Below are positions 19,432 through 26,260 of a stretch of DNA of 26,260 nucleotides, piece by piece; position 1 is the stretch's first letter; each line of letters begins with the position of its first letter. The notes beneath the pieces are model-generated. The model was not told where the DNA came from. It saw only the letters and a list, made by a program, of their open reading frames with translations, and searched no databases. The stretch is from NCBI GenBank assembly GCA_036830905.1, contig DAISNS010000016.1, positions 1 to 26,260 of the forward strand, in the 5' to 3' direction. The stretch is from Thermocaproicibacter sp002397355. Its GTDB lineage: Bacteria; Bacillota; Clostridia; Oscillospirales; Acutalibacteraceae. Made by a program: the position numbers and the translations under genes.

Positions 19432-20331
19432 ATGAATAACAAATCGATGTTTCAAAAAGAATATCTGGGCCGGACCATCGTCACCATTGCCGGCCTGTTT
19501 ATCATCGTTCTGACGATTTCCATCGGCGCGTTTCTGTTTTACCGGGGGACCGCGACCTTTACCGCAAATCATCACAGCGTCGCGGAATTCCTGTTTTCAC
19601 CCCTCTGGGAGCCGGCGCAGCAGGGGAGCGGCGGAAAGGTCGGCGCGGCCATCTTTATCTTCGGTTCGATTCTCATCAGCCTTTTCGCCCTGGTCCTCGC
19701 AACCCCGTTCAGCATCGCCGCCGCGATCTTCATGACGGAGATTTCCCCCAGGCTGGGCAAACGGGTGCTCCAGCCCGCCGTCGAGATTTTCGTCGGGATT
19801 CCTTCGGTCGTTTACGGCTGGGTAGGGCTCACGGTACTCGTTCCCTTTATCGCCAAAGTCTTCGATCTGCCCTACGGCTACAGCGTGCTTGCCGGATCCA
19901 TCGTGCTCGCCGTGATGATCTTCCCGACGATCACGAGCGTTTCGGTGGACGCGATCCGCAGCGTCCCGATCGAATACAAAGAAGCTTCCTACGGACTCGG
20001 CTCCACCCGCTGGCAGCTGATCCACCATATCGTCGTTCCGGCGGCGCTTCCCGGCATCCTCACGGGAGTCGTGCTCGGCCTGGCACGCGCTTTCGGCGAG
20101 GCGCTGGCCGTCGCCATGGTGATCGGGAAAATGCAGGCCTTCCCGGAAAATCTGCTCCTCTCGCCGACCACGAACCTGACGGCGGAAATTACGGCGGATA
20201 TGGGAAACACCACGCTGGGCAGCGAGGTCAACAACGCGCTGTGGTCCATGGCGCTGCTCCTCCTGCTGATCTCCTTCTGTTTTATTCTGATCATCCGGAT
20301 CATCGGGAAAATGGGGGCCAATGAAAAATGA
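19432..20331 (+). CDS. pstC: Phosphate ABC transporter permease PstC
   Basis: A 299-residue inner-membrane permease with six hydrophobic segments. The family phrases are visible: GAAIFIFGSILISLFALVLATPFSIAAAIFMTEI, EIFVGIPSVVYGWVGL, and the EAA loop contacting the ATPase, EASYGLGSTRWQLIHHIVVPAALPGI...ARAFGEALAVAMVIG. ATG 19432 was chosen for AAGG 8 nt upstream and a typical start ahead of the first membrane segment; an upstream in-frame start at 19396 is within the hairpin. The stop overlaps the pstA start by 4 nt (ATGA). Confidence 0.96.
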   Translation: MNNKSMFQKEYLGRTIVTIAGLFIIVLTISIGAFLFYRGTATFTANHHSVAEFLFSPLWEPAQQGSGGKVGAAIFIFGSILISLFALVLATPFSIAAAIFMTEISPRLGKRVLQPAVEIFVGIPSVVYGWVGLTVLVPFIAKVFDLPYGYSVLAGSIVLAVMIFPTITSVSVDAIRSVPIEYKEASYGLGSTRWQLIHHIVVPAALPGILTGVVLGLARAFGEALAVAMVIGKMQAFPENLLLSPTTNLTAEITADMGNTTLGSEVNNALWSMALLLLLISFCFILIIRIIGKMGANEK

Positions 20332-21224
20332 GACAACCAAGCCAGAGGGCAAAAACTGCGGACAAGGCTGCGACGGGCATCCTTTACGGCATCGCCGGAT
20401 TTTTCCTTGTGCTGCTCGCCGCGTTTACCGGATATATTCTTTATAAAGGGATCGTCGCGTTTCAGCCGGAGTACCTGAGCTTTACCAGGCAGGGAATCGG
20501 CATTCAGTTCTTCAACACGGTTTACCTGGTGGTCCTGTCGCTTCTGATCTCGGCCCCGATTGGAATCGCCGCGGGAATTTATATGGCGGAATACGCGGGA
20601 AAAGGATGGATGACGCGTTTCCTGCGCACCTGCATCGAAACGCTCGCGTCCCTGCCGTCCATCGTCGTCGGCCTGTTCGGCTACCTTGTTTTCCTCGTGA
20701 TGACCGGAGCCCACTGGAACCTTCTCGCCGGTGCGCTGGCCGTCTCCATCCTGAACATCCCTTCGCTGGCGACGGTGACGGAGGACGCGCTGGAGGGGGT
20801 GCCGGAGTACTACCGGGAAGGGAGCTTCGGCCTGGGCGCGACGCACTGGCAGACCATAACGGGCGTTCTTCTTCCGACGGCTATGCCGCGCATCATCACG
20901 GGCATCGTCATGGCGGCCGGCAGGGGGTTCGGCGAAGCGGCGGCCCTTTTGTTCACTTCCGGCATGAGCTCCGACGTGAATTTCAGCAACTGGAACCCGT
21001 TCAGCCTCAGCTCTCCCCTGAATTGCATGCGCCCGGCGGATACCCTCGCCGTGCGTATCTGGGCGCTCAAGACGGAAGGGGTGGAGGCGAACGCCGCCCA
21101 GCTTTCCGACCTTTCCTCCGCCGTCCTGATCCTGATGGTGTTTGTTTTCAGTCTCGGTTCGCGCCGGATCGGCGCCAGGCTGGAGCGGCGTTTGACGGGT
21201 GAATCGAAAGGAAATGAAAAATGA
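20328..21224 (+). CDS. pstA: Phosphate ABC transporter permease PstA
   Basis: A 298-residue permease with six membrane segments. IGIQFFNTVYLVVLSLLISAPIGIAAGIYMAEYA, the PstA phrase TLASLPSIVVGLFGYLVF and the ATPase-contact loop EGSFGLGATHWQTITGVLLPTAMPRIITG...GRGFGEAAALLFTSG identify it. It forms the membrane channel with PstC. It overlaps pstC by 4 nt at the start and pstB by 4 nt at the end, so the three are translationally coupled. Confidence 0.96.
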   Translation: MRQPSQRAKTADKAATGILYGIAGFFLVLLAAFTGYILYKGIVAFQPEYLSFTRQGIGIQFFNTVYLVVLSLLISAPIGIAAGIYMAEYAGKGWMTRFLRTCIETLASLPSIVVGLFGYLVFLVMTGAHWNLLAGALAVSILNIPSLATVTEDALEGVPEYYREGSFGLGATHWQTITGVLLPTAMPRIITGIVMAAGRGFGEAAALLFTSGMSSDVNFSNWNPFSLSSPLNCMRPADTLAVRIWALKTEGVEANAAQLSDLSSAVLILMVFVFSLGSRRIGARLERRLTGESKGNEK

Positions 21225-21976
21225 GTGTGAAAATTCAGGTAAAAGATCTGAACCTGCATTACGGCGATCTGCATGCGCTGAAAAATATCAGCATAGAAAT
21301 CGAAAAGAACCGTATTACGGCGCTGATCGGGCCGTCCGGCTGCGGCAAGTCCACTTTCCTGAAAACGCTGAACCGGATGAACGACCTGATACCGGATGTC
21401 CGCATCGAAGGCACCGTCCGCCTGGACGGAAAGGACATCTACTCCCGGGATACGGACGTGACGCTTCTGCGCAAGCGGGTGGGCATGGTGTTCCAGAAGC
21501 CGAACCCGTTTCCGATGTCCATTTATGACAATATCGCGTACGGCCCGCGGATCCATGGGATGAAAAGCCGCAGGCAGCTCGACGAGATTGTGGAGAGAAG
21601 CCTGCGCGGCGCCGCGCTTTGGGATGAGATCAAGGATCGGCTGAAGAAAAACGCGCTTGGGCTGTCGGGCGGGCAGCAGCAGCGCCTTTGCATTGCGCGC
21701 GCCCTTGCCGTTGAGCCGGAGGTCCTGCTGATGGATGAGCCGACCAGCTCCCTCGACCCGATTTCGACCATGAAGATCGAGGAGCTCATCACCATCCTGA
21801 AAGAAAAGTACACGATTGTCATCGTGACGCACAATATGCAGCAGGCCACCCGCATCTCGGACAATACCGCGTTCTTTCTGCACGGCGAGATCGTGGAGTA
21901 CGCGGAAACGGCAAAGCTTTTCTCCATGCCGCAGAACAAGAAAACCGAAGATTACATTACCGGACGCTTCGGATGA
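21221..21976 (+). CDS. pstB: Phosphate ABC transporter ATPase PstB
   Basis: A 251-residue ABC ATPase. Walker A GPSGCGKST (37-45), Q-loop FQKPNPFPMSIYDNIAYGPR (the NPFPMSIYDNI phrase is specific to PstB), signature LSGGQQQR (148-155), Walker B VLLMDEP (168-174), and H-loop VTHN. It powers PstCA-dependent phosphate uptake. The start overlaps pstA by 4 nt. A short non-coding gap of 68 bp and a possible promoter precede phoU. Confidence 0.98.
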   Translation: MSVKIQVKDLNLHYGDLHALKNISIEIEKNRITALIGPSGCGKSTFLKTLNRMNDLIPDVRIEGTVRLDGKDIYSRDTDVTLLRKRVGMVFQKPNPFPMSIYDNIAYGPRIHGMKSRRQLDEIVERSLRGAALWDEIKDRLKKNALGLSGGQQQRLCIARALAVEPEVLLMDEPTSSLDPISTMKIEELITILKEKYTIVIVTHNMQQATRISDNTAFFLHGEIVEYAETAKLFSMPQNKKTEDYITGRFG

Positions 21977-21995
21977 AAAATCCGGCGCCGCGGCC

Positions 21996-22023
21996 TTTCA
22001 ATTTATTTTAAATGCGATATAAT
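21996..22023 (+). promoter_or_regulatory. Possible extra promoter for phoU
   Basis: A perfect TATAAT (22018-22023) with a weak -35 TTTCAA (21996-22001), 16 nt apart. The start would be close to 22030, just before the ribosome site. It would allow phoU-phoPR expression when pst is off. Confidence 0.4.
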
Positions 22024-22044
22024 CAGAATCAGGGGGAAGACAGC

Positions 22045-22707
22045 ATGAGTGCACGGAGCGAATTCGATCATGAACTGGAAGATCTGCATTTGGACTTGAT
22101 CCGGCTGGGCGGGATGATCGAGGAGGCGATCGATCACTCCATCACCGCATTGGAGAAGCGCGACCATAAGCTCGCTCAGAGCGTGATCGACAACGACCGG
22201 AAAATCGACGACCTCGACCACGCGATCGAGGCCAGGTGCCTGAGCCTGCTGCTCCGGCAGCAGCCCGTGGCCAAAGACCTGCGGGCGATTTCCACGGCCC
22301 TGAAAATGGTGACGGACATGGAGCGGATCGGCGACCAGGCGGCCGACATCGCCGACATCAGCCAGCGTTTCGACAACAGCCCGTTTATCAAGTCCCTGGT
22401 GCATATCCCCATGATGGCCCGCATCGCCTCCGCCATGGTGAAGGAGAGCATCAGCGCCTTCATCCAGAGCGATGTGGCGGCGTCCCGCGAGATTATCAGC
22501 CGGGACGACGAGGTCGACAAACTGTTTGAAACGATCAAGCAGGAGCTGATCGCCATTCTTACCCACAGGCCGGAAGCCGCCGACCAGGCCGTCGATTTCC
22601 TGATGATCGCGAAATATCTGGAACGGATCGGAGACCATGCCGTCAATATCTGCGGCTGGGTTATCTTTTCGGTTACCGGAGAACATAAGGATGCGAAAAT
22701 CATTTGA
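22045..22707 (+). CDS. phoU: Phosphate signalling protein PhoU
   Basis: A 220-residue, all-helical PhoU with two repeats. Metal/interaction motifs are visible: the first repeat has EARCLSLLLRQQPVAKDLRAISTALKMVTDMERIGDQAADIA (the E/DxxxD pattern), the second has VDKLFETIKQELIAILTHRPEAADQAVDFLMIAKYLERIGDHAVNICGW. PhoU links the PstSCAB transporter to the PhoR kinase and represses the regulon when phosphate is ample. The ATG at 22045 has AGGGGGA 7 nt upstream; an earlier in-frame ATG at 22012 lies in the promoter region. phoP starts 38 bp downstream. Confidence 0.96.
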   Translation: MSARSEFDHELEDLHLDLIRLGGMIEEAIDHSITALEKRDHKLAQSVIDNDRKIDDLDHAIEARCLSLLLRQQPVAKDLRAISTALKMVTDMERIGDQAADIADISQRFDNSPFIKSLVHIPMMARIASAMVKESISAFIQSDVAASREIISRDDEVDKLFETIKQELIAILTHRPEAADQAVDFLMIAKYLERIGDHAVNICGWVIFSVTGEHKDAKII

Positions 22708-22745
22708 CGGAAGGGCCTGGAAAAGAGATCGGGGAGGATTAAAAC

Positions 22746-23435
22746 TTGCAGAAGCAGGCGTTTGTTGTGGAAGATGACGAAAACATCCGGGAAATCGTCC
22801 AGTGCGTTCTGGAATCCTGCGGGCTGCGCGTATCCGGATTTGAGGACGCTGTTGCGATGTTTGACGTGATTTCCGGTCAGACGCCGGATATTATCCTGCT
22901 TGATCTGATGCTCCCCAAGATGGACGGCCTGAGCGCCCTGAAGAGATTGAAAAGCAATGCGGCGACCGCCTCCGTTCCCGTTTTGATCCTGACGGCCAAA
23001 AGCAGCGAAACCGACAAGGTCGCCGGGCTGGATCTCGGGGCGGATGATTATATCACGAAGCCGTTCGGCGTGCTGGAGCTGATGGCCCGCGTGCGCGCGG
23101 CGCTCCGGCGCGTTTCCGGCGGCCCCGTCGACCGGGGGGAAGTCTGCGAATACCGCGGGCTCAGGCTGGACAGGGCGCGGCACGAGGTTACCCTGAACGG
23201 GAAGAAAATCGGGCTGACGCTTAAGGAGTTCGATCTGCTGCAGTTCCTGATGGAAAACGCAGACCGGGCCTTGGACCGCAATCAGATCCTGGACCATGTG
23301 TGGGGCAGCGGCTACAGCGGGGAAACCCGCACGCTCGATATGCACATCCGGAGCCTGCGCCAGAAACTGGGCGACGGCGCAGGCGGCGGATTCATTTCCA
23401 CGGTCCGCGGCGTGGGCTACAAATTCAATTCCTGA
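22746..23435 (+). CDS. phoP: PhoP/PhoB-type response regulator (OmpR family)
   Basis: A 229-residue response regulator. The receiver domain has the acidic pocket (VVEDDE), the phospho-acceptor Asp53 (IILLDLMLPKMDG), Thr83 and Lys105 (DDYITKPFG). The winged-helix C-domain is of the OmpR type: LTLKEFDLLQFLMENADRALDRNQILDHVWG...ETRTLDMHIRSLRQKLG...STVRGVGYKF. It is probably the DNA-binding regulator of the pst promoter; the location with phoR, phoU and pst supports this. The start is TTG at 22746, chosen because GGGAGG lies 8 nt upstream and the protein begins directly with the receiver strand. phoR follows after 27 bp. Confidence 0.93.
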   Translation: MQKQAFVVEDDENIREIVQCVLESCGLRVSGFEDAVAMFDVISGQTPDIILLDLMLPKMDGLSALKRLKSNAATASVPVLILTAKSSETDKVAGLDLGADDYITKPFGVLELMARVRAALRRVSGGPVDRGEVCEYRGLRLDRARHEVTLNGKKIGLTLKEFDLLQFLMENADRALDRNQILDHVWGSGYSGETRTLDMHIRSLRQKLGDGAGGGFISTVRGVGYKFNS

Positions 23436-23462
23436 CAAGGCTGTTTCGGGAGGGGGGAGACC

Positions 23463-25220
23463 ATGAAGCGGGCTTTTTTTGTTCGGAGCTTCCTCGTGGC
23501 GGTCGCCGTTCTGATCCTTTCCGCGATTGTCTCGGCGCTCGTCATGGAGCGGCGGTTTCTCGAAGGCCGGAAGACGGAGGCGCGGGAGCTTTTGGGCGCC
23601 ATGTCGGTTTCCGGGGAGGCGGGGGAAAGCGTTCCGGATTACGGCGGCCTCGCGAAAAAATTCGCCTCGTCTTCACCGGAGCCCCTGCGCGTCGCATACC
23701 TTGCGCCCGACGGCACCGTGCTGGGCGACAGCGGCGCTCCGGCCGGTGCGGCGGAGAACCGGAAAGATCGCCCGGAGGTTGCCGCGGCAATGAAAAGCGG
23801 ATACGGGGAAGACGTCCGTCTCTCCGATACCGCCGGCGCCGACGCGCTTTATGCCGCGAAAAAGCTCTCCGGCGGCGTGGTACTCTGCCTGTCCGTCCCT
23901 GTCGCAGGCTTTTCCGATTGCGTCCGGTCTCTTTTCCCCGCGCTGCTGCTCGGCGTCCTGGTTACGCTGATCGTCCTTCCGCTCTCTGCATGGAAGCTGG
24001 CGGAGAACGTCGTCAAGCCGTTCCGCGAAGTGGTCGCCTTGCTGCGGGATGTCGGCGGCGGCGACTGCGGGACGAAGCTCAGCGAACCGGAATACCGGGA
24101 ATTCGCCCCGTTCACGCGTCAGATCAACGATCTTTCCCATCAGATCGTCGAAGCCCATGTCCAGCTTACCGCCGAGCGCGAGCGGATCACCTACCTGCTG
24201 GATAATATGAGCGAGGGCCTCGTCGTCCTCGACCGCTCTCAGCGCATCCTCCTCATCAACCGCTCCGCCTACGCTTTTTTCGGGTCGTCGGTAAAGCTGA
24301 ACGGGAAAAACCTGCTTTGCCTGACGCATATTCCCCGCGTGGTTGCGGCCGCGCGCAGAGCCTCCGAGAAGGGGCAGCGATCCACCTTCGATTTTGAGCC
24401 GAGAAACGGCGAAAAAACGCTGCAGCTGTTTGTCAGCCCCGTGACGGGGGCAGAGGACCGAGCGTCCGACGGCGTCGTCCTGCTGATGACCGACGTCACG
24501 GCGGTGCGCAGAACGGAGCAGATCCGGTCCGAGTTCGTTGCGAACGCCTCGCACGAGCTTAAGACGCCGCTGACCGCCATCAAGGGTTTTGCGGAGCTGA
24601 TTCGGTCCGGCATGATCAAAAACCCTCAGAAGGAATCGGAATATTTGTCCCTGATCTGTTCCGAAACCGAGCGGATGATCGACCTGATCAACGATATTCT
24701 GCACTTGTCGGAGCTGGAGTCGATTTCGGAGGATACGGGGGAATCCAACGTCAGCCTCCTTGCGATTGCGGAGAAAGTGAGGGAATCCCTTTCCATTCAG
24801 GCGGAAGGGAAAGACGTGACCGTTACGGTTTCGGGCGACGCGGGCATTCTGAACGCCAACCCGGACCGGCTTACGCAGCTCGTTCTCAATCTGCTCGACA
24901 ACGCGATCAAGTATAATCGCAGCGGCGGCAGCGTCTCCGTCATCGTCAGGCAGCTTCGGAACGCCGTGACGCTCACCGTTTCCGATACCGGCATCGGCAT
25001 CCCGCCGGAGGCAAAGGATCGGGTGTTCGAGCGCTTTTACCGCGTGGATAAAAGCCGTAGCCGGAAAATCGGGGGGACCGGGCTCGGGCTTTCGATTGTT
25101 AAGCATATTGTGAGCCTGTATCACGGCCGGATCGACCTGAAGAGCGAGGTCGGCAAAGGCACGGTCATCGAGGTGACCATTCCGTCGGGAATGCATCCCG
25201 CACCGCCCAGAGGCGACTGA
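23463..25220 (+). CDS. phoR: PhoR-type sensor histidine kinase
   Basis: A 585-residue membrane histidine kinase. An N-terminal membrane segment (SFLVAVAVLILSAIVSALVM) and a second near residues 150-177 (SLFPALLLGVLVTLIVLPLSAW) flank an extracytoplasmic region of ~125 residues. A HAMP-like linker, a PAS domain (VLDRSQRILLINRSAYAFFG...), the phospho-acceptor H-box FVANASHELKTPLTAIKGF with His364, and the kinase domain with N-box NLLDNAIKYN, G1 DTGIGIP and FERFYRVDKSRSR...GGTGLGLSI follow. It would phosphorylate the regulator just upstream; it closes the pst-pho cluster. GGGAGG lies close before ATG 23463. Confidence 0.95.
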   Translation: MKRAFFVRSFLVAVAVLILSAIVSALVMERRFLEGRKTEARELLGAMSVSGEAGESVPDYGGLAKKFASSSPEPLRVAYLAPDGTVLGDSGAPAGAAENRKDRPEVAAAMKSGYGEDVRLSDTAGADALYAAKKLSGGVVLCLSVPVAGFSDCVRSLFPALLLGVLVTLIVLPLSAWKLAENVVKPFREVVALLRDVGGGDCGTKLSEPEYREFAPFTRQINDLSHQIVEAHVQLTAERERITYLLDNMSEGLVVLDRSQRILLINRSAYAFFGSSVKLNGKNLLCLTHIPRVVAAARRASEKGQRSTFDFEPRNGEKTLQLFVSPVTGAEDRASDGVVLLMTDVTAVRRTEQIRSEFVANASHELKTPLTAIKGFAELIRSGMIKNPQKESEYLSLICSETERMIDLINDILHLSELESISEDTGESNVSLLAIAEKVRESLSIQAEGKDVTVTVSGDAGILNANPDRLTQLVLNLLDNAIKYNRSGGSVSVIVRQLRNAVTLTVSDTGIGIPPEAKDRVFERFYRVDKSRSRKIGGTGLGLSIVKHIVSLYHGRIDLKSEVGKGTVIEVTIPSGMHPAPPRGD

Positions 25221-25306
25221 GGAAAAGCGCGGTTTTCCCCGGCCTGCCGGCGTCTGTTCCACACGGATCGACGCGGTGAAAAATACACTTTTCTGTCTGA
25301 AGACGC

Positions 25307-25335
25307 TTGACATGATTTTAGAGATATGGTATAGT
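25307..25335 (+). promoter_or_regulatory. Strong promoter of the tRNA pair
   Basis: TTGACA (25307-25312), 17 nt, TATAGT (25330-25335), preceded by TG plus one base (extended -10). The predicted start is ~25342, 19 nt before the first tRNA. This is the strongest promoter in the window. Confidence 0.9.
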
Positions 25336-25360
25336 AAACGAGCGCGTTAAGATCAGAAAC

Positions 25361-25436
25361 GCTGGCGTAGCTCAGTTGGTAGAGCAGCTGATTTGTAATC
25401 AGCAGGTCGGGGGTTCAAGTCCGTCTGCCAGCTCCA
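25361..25436 (+). tRNA. tRNA-Thr (anticodon TGT)
   Basis: 76 nt with all arms intact: acceptor GCTGGCG with TGCCAGC (one G-U), D-arm GCTCAGTTGGTAGAGC, anticodon stem CTGAT/ATCAG around TTTGTAA (anticodon TGT, reading ACA), T-arm GGGGGTTCAAGTCCGTC. The CCA end is encoded (25434-25436). Confidence 0.96.
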
Positions 25437-25450
25437 CATAAGTGGCAAAA

Positions 25451-25476
25451 GGAGTTTTGGTCAGCACCAAAACTCC
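25451..25476 (+). repeat. Hairpin between the two tRNAs
   Basis: GGAGTTTTGG (25451-25460) pairs perfectly with CCAAAACTCC (25467-25476), 6-nt loop TCAGCA. No U-tract, so more likely a processing or spacer element in the tRNA precursor than a terminator. Confidence 0.6.
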
Positions 25477-25482
25477 ATATAC

Positions 25483-25568
25483 GGAGGAGTTCCAGAGCGG
25501 TCAAATGGGGCAGACTGTAAATCTGTTGCTTTACGGCTTCGATGGTCCGAATCCATCCTCCTCCACCA
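25483..25568 (+). tRNA. tRNA-Tyr (anticodon GTA)
   Basis: 86 nt, class II tRNA with a long variable arm: acceptor GGAGGAG with CTCCTCC, discriminator A, encoded CCA (25566-25568). The anticodon loop reads CTGTAAA between CAGA and TCTG, anticodon GTA (UAC/UAU). T-arm GATGGTCCGAATCCATC. Confidence 0.96.
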
Positions 25569-25574
25569 CAAAAT

Positions 25575-25623
25575 CGATAACAGGGGCGGCAAAAGCGAAA
25601 TGCTTTTGCCGCCCCTGTTATCG
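25575..25623. terminator. 22-bp perfect hairpin after the tRNAs
   Basis: Stem 25575-25596 with 25602-25623 (arm core ACAGGGGCGGCAAAAGC), 5-nt loop GAAAT, perfect. There is no U-tract outside the stem, but the 3' arm begins GCTTTT. The segment 25624-25733 between it and the ATPase contains no gene; a T7 run on the minus strand near 25685 is not preceded by a clear stem. Confidence 0.7.
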
Positions 25624-25733
25624 TAGAATATGTATTTGCAAAGGGCTGTTCGGCAGGTAGTTTCGTCAGCTTTGGCTTAAAAAAAGCGTCGGTCCATCAA
25701 TCATCACCGAATTCAGATCGTCCTTTCATTCCG

Positions 25734-26260
25734 TCATTTCCGCCATTTCAAAAGTAAGGATGAATTGATGATCACGGCGACCGAACCGGCGTTATGGACC
25801 AGCGCGCCGACCACCGGGTTCAGTACGCCGATTATGGCGAGGGTGACGGCGATAAAGTTGAGCGCCATGGATGCCGAAAGATTCGCCTTTATGGTTCGCA
25901 TCATCTTTTTAGAAAGCTGCAAAAGATGGGGAATCTCCTTGATATCGTCGCCCACCAGCACGATGTCCGCCGCGTCGATGGCAATATCGCTGCCGACTCC
26001 GCCCATGGCGATGCCCACAAAAGCCGTTTTCAGCGCCGGCGCGTCGTTGATGCCGTCGCCAACCATGCAGACAGGTTCGTTTCCTGCCTGGTATGCGCGG
26101 ATGGTTTCCAGTTTCGTTTCCGGCAGGCAGTCCGCACGCACATCCCGGATCCCGGAGAGCCCCGCAATGTGGGAGGCTGCCGCTTCCGCATCCCCCGTCA
26201 GCAGAACCGTCTGCACGCCGGTTTCGTGGATCGCGGCGATCGTCTGCGCTGCGTCCGGAC
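25734..26260 (-). CDS. P1B-type heavy-metal-transporting P-type ATPase, C-terminal part (partial)
   Basis: The minus-strand frame runs from the window edge (PDAAQTIAAIHETGVQTVLLTGDAEAAASHIAGLSGI) to a stop at 25734. The hinge motif GDGINDAPAL and the preceding LTGD identify a P-type ATPase; the end has two membrane segments (LNFIAVTLAIIGVL, LVHNAGSVAVIINSSLLL) including the HNxGSVxVxxNSxxL phrase typical of P1B heavy-metal pumps (Cd/Zn/Pb/Co type, CadA/ZntA-like). Phosphorylation site DKTGT, the CPC/CPx motif and any HMA domains would be outside the window, so the metal and direction are inferred only. The end of the protein follows the tRNA region convergently. Confidence 0.88.
   Translation of the reverse strand, partial: PDAAQTIAAIHETGVQTVLLTGDAEAAASHIAGLSGIRDVRADCLPETKLETIRAYQAGNEPVCMVGDGINDAPALKTAFVGIAMGGVGSDIAIDAADIVLVGDDIKEIPHLLQLSKKMMRTIKANLSASMALNFIAVTLAIIGVLNPVVGALVHNAGSVAVIINSSLLLKWRK

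Noticed and set aside
1..26260. CRISPR array, prophage, toxin-antitoxin or defence island
   Set aside because: No regularly spaced repeats, integrase or phage structural motifs were seen on either strand; the region is housekeeping genes plus small IS remnants.

Overview
The window looks like chromosomal DNA from a GC-rich, endospore-forming Clostridia, most like the Oscillospiraceae/Ruminococcaceae type. The reasons are the yabP-yabQ-divIC-S1 sporulation/division cluster, a groESL operon with a perfect CIRCE operator, AGGAGG-type ribosome binding sites, TTG/GTG starts, tRNA genes that encode CCA, and HemZ rather than HemN. Most of it is well-packed housekeeping sequence. There is no phage, CRISPR array or recognisable defence island. 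This was read by eye, so family names come from motifs and gene order, not from searches.

Layout. (1) 1-3215, plus strand: the ACT-domain end of a RelA/SpoT ppGpp synthetase, an MBL-fold hydrolase, hemZ and a uridine-kinase-like nucleoside kinase, tightly packed. (2) 3217-8537, plus strand: a zinc-ribbon protein with its own promoter and terminator, then a cluster resembling Bacillus yabM-yabN-yabO-yabP-yabQ-divIC-yabR: flippase, [about 415 bp non-coding with a strong promoter and a foldable RNA], hup (HU), rqcP (S4), yabP, yabQ, divIC and an S1-domain protein. The mazG-like yabN is absent and hup occupies its place. (3) 8560-12579, plus strand: an amidohydrolase, a class I fumarase alpha subunit with no beta partner beside it, hpf (ribosome hibernation), and a THUMP-type rRNA methyltransferase. 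(4) 12616-14767: promoter, CIRCE, groES, groEL, two tandem hairpins.

(5) 14785-18124, mostly minus strand: a small unknown protein, a VOC (glyoxalase-like) protein, an insertion-sequence graveyard (IS110 remnant on plus, IS3 remnant on minus, a ~110 bp inverted repeat), hsp20 and a short-chain dehydrogenase. The hsp20 promoter carries a near-perfect CIRCE over its -35, so hsp20 and groESL are probably one HrcA regulon. (6) 18138-25220, plus strand: a complete phosphate-starvation locus, pstS-pstC-pstA-pstB-phoU-phoP-phoR, preceded by Pho-box-like repeats. The two-component pair at its end probably controls the transporter at its start. (7) 25307-25623: a strong promoter driving tRNA-Thr(TGT) and tRNA-Tyr(GTA), ending in a perfect 22-bp hairpin. 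(8) 25734-26260, minus strand: the C-terminal part of a P-type metal ATPase cut by the window edge.

The points most worth a second look are the candidate structured RNA between the flippase and hup, the yabQ reading frame that runs 284 nt into divIC through an A7 tract, the CIRCE-like control of hsp20, the orphan fumarase alpha subunit, and the nested transposase remnants. I did not find a clear new multi-gene system.
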